A DNA stretch of 64,000 bases from assembly GCA_025738555.1 (NCBI GenBank), contig JAOVFP010000014.1, positions 372,001 to 436,000 on the forward strand. Reading direction: 5' to 3'. The DNA comes from Cyathus striatus. Its lineage: Eukaryota > Basidiomycota > Agaricomycetes > Agaricales > Nidulariaceae. Both the position numbers and the translations under genes were made by a program. Shown one piece after another: positions 60,301 through 64,000 of the stretch (positions within the stretch are counted from its first letter, which is position 1; each line of letters starts with the position of its first letter). The notes beneath the pieces were generated by a model. It searched no databases. It was not told the origin of the DNA and saw only the letters and a list, made by a program, of their open reading frames with translations.

Positions 60301-62233
60301 TTTCACCGGTATGTGACCTTGGTACTTCAACAATATCAAGAATGAGTGATATCGGCTTTCCATCATGCTCAAAATGAACCGTAAATGCAACAATAGGTCG
60401 ATGATTTGGTGAGGTCCAGCCGTCTGTTGCATAATGAAGCCTTCCGTCATAGTCCTAATGAATGTTTAGCATAGATAGAAGTGGGAAGTCTCCTGAGTCG
60501 TGATCCACGTACCTGTAACATCTTTGCTATCTGACTGCGTGTCCATACAAAAACCTTTTGAACATCCCGGGATACTGTACTTGGTGAAGGAATATAGTAT
60601 CCAGGCCGACCTGTTTTCATCAGGCTTTGGAAGCCTCGATCCTCGACAATGCTGAATGGCCACACACTCTCAGTAACCCAGCGGACAATTTCGGCACTGT
60701 AGGGATGTTAGTAACGATTTTCTGGGATGTTATGACATCGTACCGTGACTCTGCTCGGGTATGTTGCCTATGTGAGTAAGTTACCTTCTTCTCTCCCTTA
60801 ATACGGAAGGCTGCTGCTATTGAACCATCCTTAGATTGTGCTAAAACCTCGCGTGCTCCCTCTGCGTTCTTCATTCCCATTGCCAATTGGCATACATCAG
60901 TACCCCAACACACTCTTGAATGCTTATGTAAGTTACCTGTCGACCCAGCATCCTTTTTATCCAAGTAACGCTTAATTGCTTTTCTACAGTTCTTCGCGAA
61001 ACAATGGAACTCATGGTATCGACGTCCCTGGGCATCATAACCGATGGTGGGAACTGGATGCCAAAGGGCATAGATTGGTGAGTTCCAATCACGCATTAAA
61101 TGCTCTAAAATTAAAATCAATGATAAGCTCTCATGTAGATCAATACTACCTACTTAGCTCATCCTCGGCAGTCTCTTCAACATCCTTCGTGCCGCTTTTA
61201 CCATCGGCTGCATCACTGTCATCAGAATCGCTGTCTGAAAGTTCAAATACTGGGGCCGGTGCTTCTATAATGATTGTCTCCATTGGTGTAAGTGATGCCT
61301 ATTGGATGTTTCAGATTATGCCTTCGTCATCAAGTTAGTACTCACATTCTCCGCTGCCGCTGCTAGGGACCGGGGGTCTGAGTTAGGATTGTTTGGGACA
61401 TTCTTGTCACTTGCCATGAACGGCTTCGGCTTCGGCTTCTTGTGAATGAAGGACATCAGTCCTTTTCCCTTCTTCGCCGGTGGCTGTGACTATAAAAATA
61501 AGTTCGTGAACATAGATATAAAAGGAGACATACACTGTTTACACTGTCATCATCAGACTCGACACGCTTTGTGTTCCGCTTCCTTGGGATAAGAGACTTC
61601 ATAGCCTCAATAGCTATAGCGGGGATTATTGGCACGCGGGTAGAGCGCCTTGTTGATCCCTCAGTATCACTCTCAAGTGTTGACATGTCAGATGTGGACT
61701 GTTCCGTAGTTTTATTCGGTTAGATGTCTGTCGATTTTGTGTTGATGTCTGTGGCTATGTTCTACAGTTGGAAGTTGTTTGTATTCACTGATAGGCAGCC
61801 TAGAGCTGTATAGCTCATGATTATATAATAGTTTTCATGATTTCTATGTGTATGGGTATCTACGGGTACCGGGTACCAGAATGGTTACCCGGACCCGTAC
61901 CCGTGGCACCCATACCCGTGACCCATATGGGTTTGAGCTACCCATGCCATTCCCTAGGCCAGCTGGAGTGTCGGTACCGTGGGAATTTTTGGAGATGATT
62001 AGTTATAAGAATATGTTTAAAGAGTCTAGTAGTACATATGGGTGTTGTATATCCTTGTTGATCTCATACTCAAGCTGATCAGGGGTGAGCAAATCTTGAG
62101 GTTGGCTAACAAATATGTTAGGAAGTTGTATAAGGGGCATGTAGAAAGAGTATACACACTTGATTGGTTCAGCAGAGACAGCCAGGACAGAGGAGGCAGC
62201 GAAGAGAGCAACAATGAGTTTGGAGAAGTTCAT
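45355..62233 (-). CDS. Small secreted protein gene split by LINE insertion
   Basis: Four exons on the minus strand, 62233-62158, 62105-62036, 45573-45438 and 45372-45355, sum to 300 bases and encode 99 residues in consistent phase. Residues 1-22 are a classic signal peptide (MNFSKLIVALFAASSVLAVSAEP). The mature part has four cysteines and the run EDQIATEAKVKITMAVYRDD. The family is not recognised. The second intron has donor GTACTA at 62035 and acceptor TTGGTCAG at 45574. It would be about 50 nt without the LINE, whose 13-bp target duplication TAGTTATAAGAAT (plus strand) lies inside it. The other introns are normal (52 and 65 nt). The gene is structurally complete but now spans nearly 17 kb, so I expect it to be functionally dead or very weakly spliced. 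The exon 1/2 phase is the weakest point, because an alternative donor exists. Confidence 0.55.
45604..46034 (-). other. LINE 3' untranslated region
   Basis: Sequence after the end of ORF2 up to the A-rich tail. It carries a GGGGCTCGCCCCAGTGGACA block just before the tail (minus-strand reading). The short open frames here are not supported as genes. Confidence 0.5.
46981..48290 (+). repeat. Left arm: 74-bp tandem array
   Basis: Units run AGCTTCATTGCTACTTCATC, then TAATTACAGTATTTACTTCA, then TTTT, then ACTTCATATGGTTACAGTCTG. Copies at 48013, 48087 and 48161 give an exact period of 74; earlier units are more degenerate. About 17 units fit in the arm. There are virtually no CpG dinucleotides. 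The array is mirrored by the right arm at 50750-52060. Confidence 0.85.
48290..49130 (+). repeat. Left inner arm: TGTCACA-type short repeats
   Basis: Degenerate 9-20 base units of CACAATATGTCACAC and CACATATGTCACA run for 0.8 kb and are mirrored at 50110-50750 on the other strand. Translations of this stretch (Cys/His/Ser/Thr-rich, for example CHICHI patterns) are artefacts of the repeat. Confidence 0.85.
49154..49225 (-). other. tRNA-like sequence in fold-back core
   Basis: The minus strand reads GGGCTAGTAGCTCAGTTGGA, continuing AGAGTG (a good A box and a D-arm with GCTC/GAGT pairing). Then comes a CAT-containing anticodon-like loop, and about 30 bases later ATTCAATTCC, a weak B box. The acceptor and T stems do not pair. 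This is a degenerate tRNA or a tRNA-derived SINE head, not a working tRNA. Confidence 0.45.
50750..52060 (-). repeat. Right arm: inverted 74-bp tandem array
   Basis: Reverse complement of the left-arm array (plus-strand units read AAGCAGCAATGAAGCTCAGA, then CTGTAACCATATGAAGTA, then AATAAAATAGTGAAGTAAAT). The two arms can pair over most of their length with internal indels, so a single strand of the element could fold into a hairpin of more than 1 kb. Confidence 0.85.
55306..56757 (-). pseudogene. LINE ORF1 (gag-like, zinc knuckles)
   Basis: One frame runs from the hAT boundary (about 56757) through 56706, 55959 and 55620. The N-terminal half is helical and coiled-coil-like (RIEDARQELVDLKALTNNQ, then VRMVTDALSTEFDNLKDT-type heptads). 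The C-terminal part has knuckles CxGWNHIARECGQ, CASCGGEHRLKEC and CVSCGNDTHCSWDRNC, typical nucleic-acid-binding motifs of LINE ORF1. In-frame TGA stops occur after GIQR (about 56160) and after NMW (about 55652), again where CGA is likely. Its true 5' end is cut by the hAT element. Confidence 0.75.
56773..56905. repeat. Subterminal GGGTA/TACCC repeats of hAT, left end
   Basis: Within about 130 bases the pentamer GGGTA or its complement TACCC occurs more than fifteen times, often as CGGGTA, TACCCG or GGGTAACCCATGGGT palindromes. A similar cluster lies at 61850-61945. Such subterminal motifs are known transposase-binding sites in hAT elements; that role here is inferred. Confidence 0.7.
57540..58240 (-). 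pseudogene. Captured subtilisin-like (S8/proteinase K-type) protease fragment
   Basis: Minus-strand fragment of a secreted serine protease gene lying inside the hAT element. In order it has the end of an I9-type propeptide (VEDGIMHT near 58125), the start of the catalytic domain (NAPWGLQRISQ), the catalytic Asp in YVIDTGIYTSHSDFGGRA (about 57925), the catalytic His in GNGHGTHCA (about 57765), and GTRYGVTKKANLIAVKVLND (about 57650). Introns with normal GT..AG ends are still present, so capture was at DNA level. The fragment stops before the catalytic Ser. A TGA interrupts the frame near 58109. No active protease is possible from this copy. Confidence 0.8.
58455..61686 (-). CDS. hAT-family transposase, multi-exon
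   Basis: Cut-and-paste transposase of the hAT superfamily. It starts at ATG 61686 (MSTLESDTEGS). About eleven exons are separated by 45-70 nt introns; I did not fix every boundary. A BED-type zinc finger lies near 60910-61050 (FHCFAKNCRKAIKRY, then GNLHKHSRVC). The RNase H-like catalytic core follows, with TDGWTSPNHRP (first Asp), ITCDNASNNDTM (second Asp) and RTRWNSTYDML. The C-terminal dimerisation domain is DVERVFSRGRLILSHIRSRL (about 58600-58660), then CVGNWS. No stop or frameshift is evident within the exons, and CpG is plentiful, in contrast to the LINE. An acidic insert lies before RNVMESSLRPV. It may be active. Confidence 0.82.
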
Positions 62234-62579
62234 GGTGGTACAAGAGAGAAAGATGAGATGAAGAGTTAAGGCCATGGGGCCTATTATAAGTCACACACGC
62301 GCATATAGAACTTAATACATAATACAATCATACTACATACAACTTGAACTAAGTAATCTACTCTACAATAACTCACTCGAAGTCATTAGGGACATTCAAA
62401 TGCAGATCCATGGCATTCCAGAAATATAAATGACCATGACTTGTTGTTGAGCTATCGGAACATATACGTTTGAATTTGATCATCAAAGTACTCAAATGGG
62501 AATTGCACCAGAAATGCCGATAAGGGGAATGCAACTCTAAGATGCGTATAAAACTGACAAAGTTTCTCGGGACGATTGG

Positions 62580-62905
62580 TTCGAATCGCATCGTGGACAA
62601 CACAAGAGATTATGCAAGAAGGCTCCCATTCATGAAGTTAATAAATCAAAGTGACCACCCTGTTTCCGCACGATGAACTTATTTCTTGCTATCTTATTTT
62701 TACACCAAACTTTTACCAGAATTTTGCGATGATCTTTGATTTGTATTTGATTCCATTTTGCATGTTAATTCGTGGGTCTGGCAGTGTCACCGTCACTTTA
62801 GATTATTCATAATTGTTTCTTGATGAACTGATGAAATTCGGCATTAAGGAAAGGAACGAAGAGAATTTATTTCCAGCTCGCTAAAACAAGTTATCAAGAT
62901 GTGTT
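62580..62905 (+). repeat. Duplicated 3' end of the Zn2Cys6 gene
   Basis: About 325 bases match 37056-37392 at roughly 88-90% by eye, with small indels. They cover the last ~24 codons of the Zn2Cys6 protein (ending HEVNKSK-stop, with several changed residues), its stop codon and about 260 bases of 3' flank. The copy stops abruptly at about 62905, where F-box sequence begins. Confidence 0.85.
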
Positions 62906-63632
62906 ATTAAGTTGGGAGCTAGGATATCCATGACGTCCATGGCGGTGGCATCGGAGGAACAGAACGGAATCATTAACTTCTCCAAGTTGTAAAAGGTGGT
63001 ACGAGCTTATCCAGTAGAGGTATCATATCCTAATATCTCGGATTTCACGTAGGGTAAAACTTTTAAGGAAGCGGCCATGTGGCTTGGTAAGTAGCTGTTG
63101 TGACACTGTCATTGTTTCATCGTCAGGGTGGTGACTTCGGAAACTCGCATGGCCTGAAAAAGCCACAGAAGGTATGCGAGCGAAATACTTTGCCAGAACG
63201 ACTGGAATATCATGGATTTCACAGAATTCGAGTCGTTCGAGAGAAAGTAGCAATAAAATGGAAACCAATGCATGTTTCAAATATGTTGTGGACTTCGGCC
63301 GATATTTGAAAACATGCTGAGCATGGTGGGGAACCCAGGGTGATTAAAAATTTCACAAGAACTAGAGCCAATGTACTTGAATTCACGGACGTATATTGAG
63401 AGCTCTGGAGATGAGAAGAACACGTCACGAAGGCGAGTATATTGGTCAAATGTTCTCCTATGGCTATATCCATAGCCCAAAGTGATTGAGTGGAAAAGAC
63501 GGCGGCGCGATGTTTGCGAGATGTCACTATAAACTAGAGTGCATGCTTTAAGAGACCGAAAGTCCTGATGATCAATTTCGTTGACGATGGCTTAACAGTT
63601 CCAGGAGGGATATTAATTCGGGTTGACATACA
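62906..63632 (-). pseudogene. F-box paralogue D, broken
   Basis: The nearest relative is copy C (38616-39897). Defects: the start region reads MSTRINIPP with a deletion that shifts the F-box frame (about 63590). A deletion of about 40 bases lies near 63300 relative to copy C. A few single-base indels occur at 62990-63030, and the 3' third is missing because the copy ends at 62906. The remaining blocks (LGYGYSHRRTFDQYTRLRD, then DDETMTVSQQLLTKPHGR) are still clearly recognisable. The 5' flank up to about 63950 also matches the flank of copy C. Confidence 0.85.
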
Positions 63633-64000
63633 CTCCAGGAAATTAGGAACTGCAACAAATTATGATAGTCTATATGCGATAAAAACATATTTTTCTCACC
63701 TTAGATTTTAAGGTTGGACTACTAGCCACAGAAAATTTTTAAATATTTTTGACGGAAGTCTTCTGGGAAATAGGAAGCAGACGATGGGTGGCACACTGAA
63801 GTTTGAACTGCCATCGCTTATATGTATTTTGTGGCACTCTATTAATAGCCTGTAAATAATAGTCGTCGGGGTGTCATGAGTCGAAACTCGAGGGTCACCG
63901 TATACAAGATTATTTTGAGCATGGAATTTGTCTTGACGAAAAACACCCACACATTGCGGTTCAGAAAGCTTTAAAGATAGCATCTAAGTATTCCAAGATA

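Larger units (their letters stand above)
56762..61957 (-). mobile_element. hAT transposon with intact-looking transposase and captured host DNA
   Basis: A 5.2-kb element with terminal inverted repeats TAGGGAATGGCACGGGTA (left) and TAGGGAATGGCATGGGTA (right, reverse-complemented). The subterminal regions (56773-56905 and 61850-61945) are dense in GGGTA/TACCC motifs in both orientations, as in many hAT elements. It contains the transposase gene (58455-61686) and, between its stop and the left end, a subtilisin-like gene fragment. I find no 8-bp target duplication. It sits near the 5' end of the LINE, inside ORF1. Confidence 0.85.
45604..61999 (-). mobile_element. Non-LTR retrotransposon (LINE) with nested insertions
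   Basis: Minus-strand LINE bounded by a perfect 13-bp target duplication (TAGTTATAAGAAT at 45591-45603 and 62000-62012). Its 3' end is A-rich (AAAATAAAAAAATAAAAATAAA), adjacent to 45604. ORF1 (gag-like with CCHC knuckles) and ORF2 (endonuclease, reverse transcriptase, RNase H) are present in the Tad/I-type order. Two DNA transposons are nested: a fold-back element at 46972-52066 in RNase H, and a hAT element at 56762-61957 close to the 5' end. Without them the LINE is about 6.1 kb. The coding frames are interrupted only by TGA codons. Confidence 0.85.

Noticed and set aside
56740..61980. An 8-bp target duplication for the hAT element
   Set aside because: Flanks TCCATTCAGTG (left) and GGCCAGCTGG (right) do not match; the site may have been altered later, so no duplication is claimed.
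62560..62595. GGTTCGAATC stretch resembling a tRNA B box
   Set aside because: No A box or cloverleaf is present, and the surrounding DNA is a diverged copy of Zn2Cys6 coding sequence.
1..64000. CRISPR arrays, bacterial operons, prophage or plasmid features
   Set aside because: All direct repeats seen are tandem satellites or transposon arms without CRISPR spacing, and the gene structure is eukaryotic throughout.

Overview
The window reads as nuclear DNA of a filamentous basidiomycete, most likely an agaricomycete. Host genes are cut by many introns of about 45-65 nt with GT..AG ends. The gene families fit: a UbiA prenyltransferase, an FHA/AT-hook nuclear protein, small F-box proteins in several copies, an NB-ARC/TPR protein with an MLKL/HeLo-like N-terminus, a phospholipase C, a Zn2Cys6 protein and a U6 snRNA. 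No bacterial-style operons are present. All calls come from reading the sequence; no database search was run.

Layout. 2.1-3.6 kb (+): UbiA prenyltransferase, 9 exons. 6.0-10.2 kb (-): about 1,240-residue FHA protein with a very acidic middle and an AT-hook tail. 10.4-14.2 kb (-): two tandem F-box paralogues (copies A and B). 14.2-21.4 kb: gene-poor, AT-rich and CpG-poor repeat DNA with a CT/TG-rich minisatellite. 21.5 kb (+): U6 snRNA. 21.8-25.3 kb (-): NLR-like protein, 7 exons. 26.7-27.4 kb: a degenerate 0.3-kb tandem duplication. 28.3-32.8 kb (+): phosphoinositide phospholipase C whose last intron is 1.1 kb long and filled with degenerate repeats. 35.6-37.1 kb (+): protein with a C-terminal Zn2Cys6 cluster. 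38.6-39.9 kb (-): F-box copy C. 42.0-42.9 kb (-): a 288-residue protein of unknown function.

The striking part is 43.3-62.3 kb, a multi-level transposon nest. A small secreted-protein gene (minus strand, four short exons) is split by a non-LTR retrotransposon (LINE) that landed in one of its roughly 50-nt introns; a 13-bp target duplication flanks it at 45,591 and 62,000. The LINE was then hit by a 5.1-kb giant fold-back element in its RNase H domain (8-bp duplication). Near its 5' end lies a 5.2-kb hAT transposon with an apparently intact transposase and a captured, intron-containing fragment of a subtilisin-like protease gene. The LINE itself stays in frame over its whole ORF2, apart from in-frame stops that are all TGA, mostly at positions where CGA (Arg) is expected. 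This is a signature of CpG deamination. Next to the split gene, a 2.0-kb TA-flanked element with its own inner pogo-like element is inserted in a short repeat array.

The right edge (62.6-63.7 kb) is a chimeric relic: the tail of the Zn2Cys6 gene is fused to a broken fourth F-box copy (D). This points to segmental duplication of the 37-40 kb region followed by an internal deletion.
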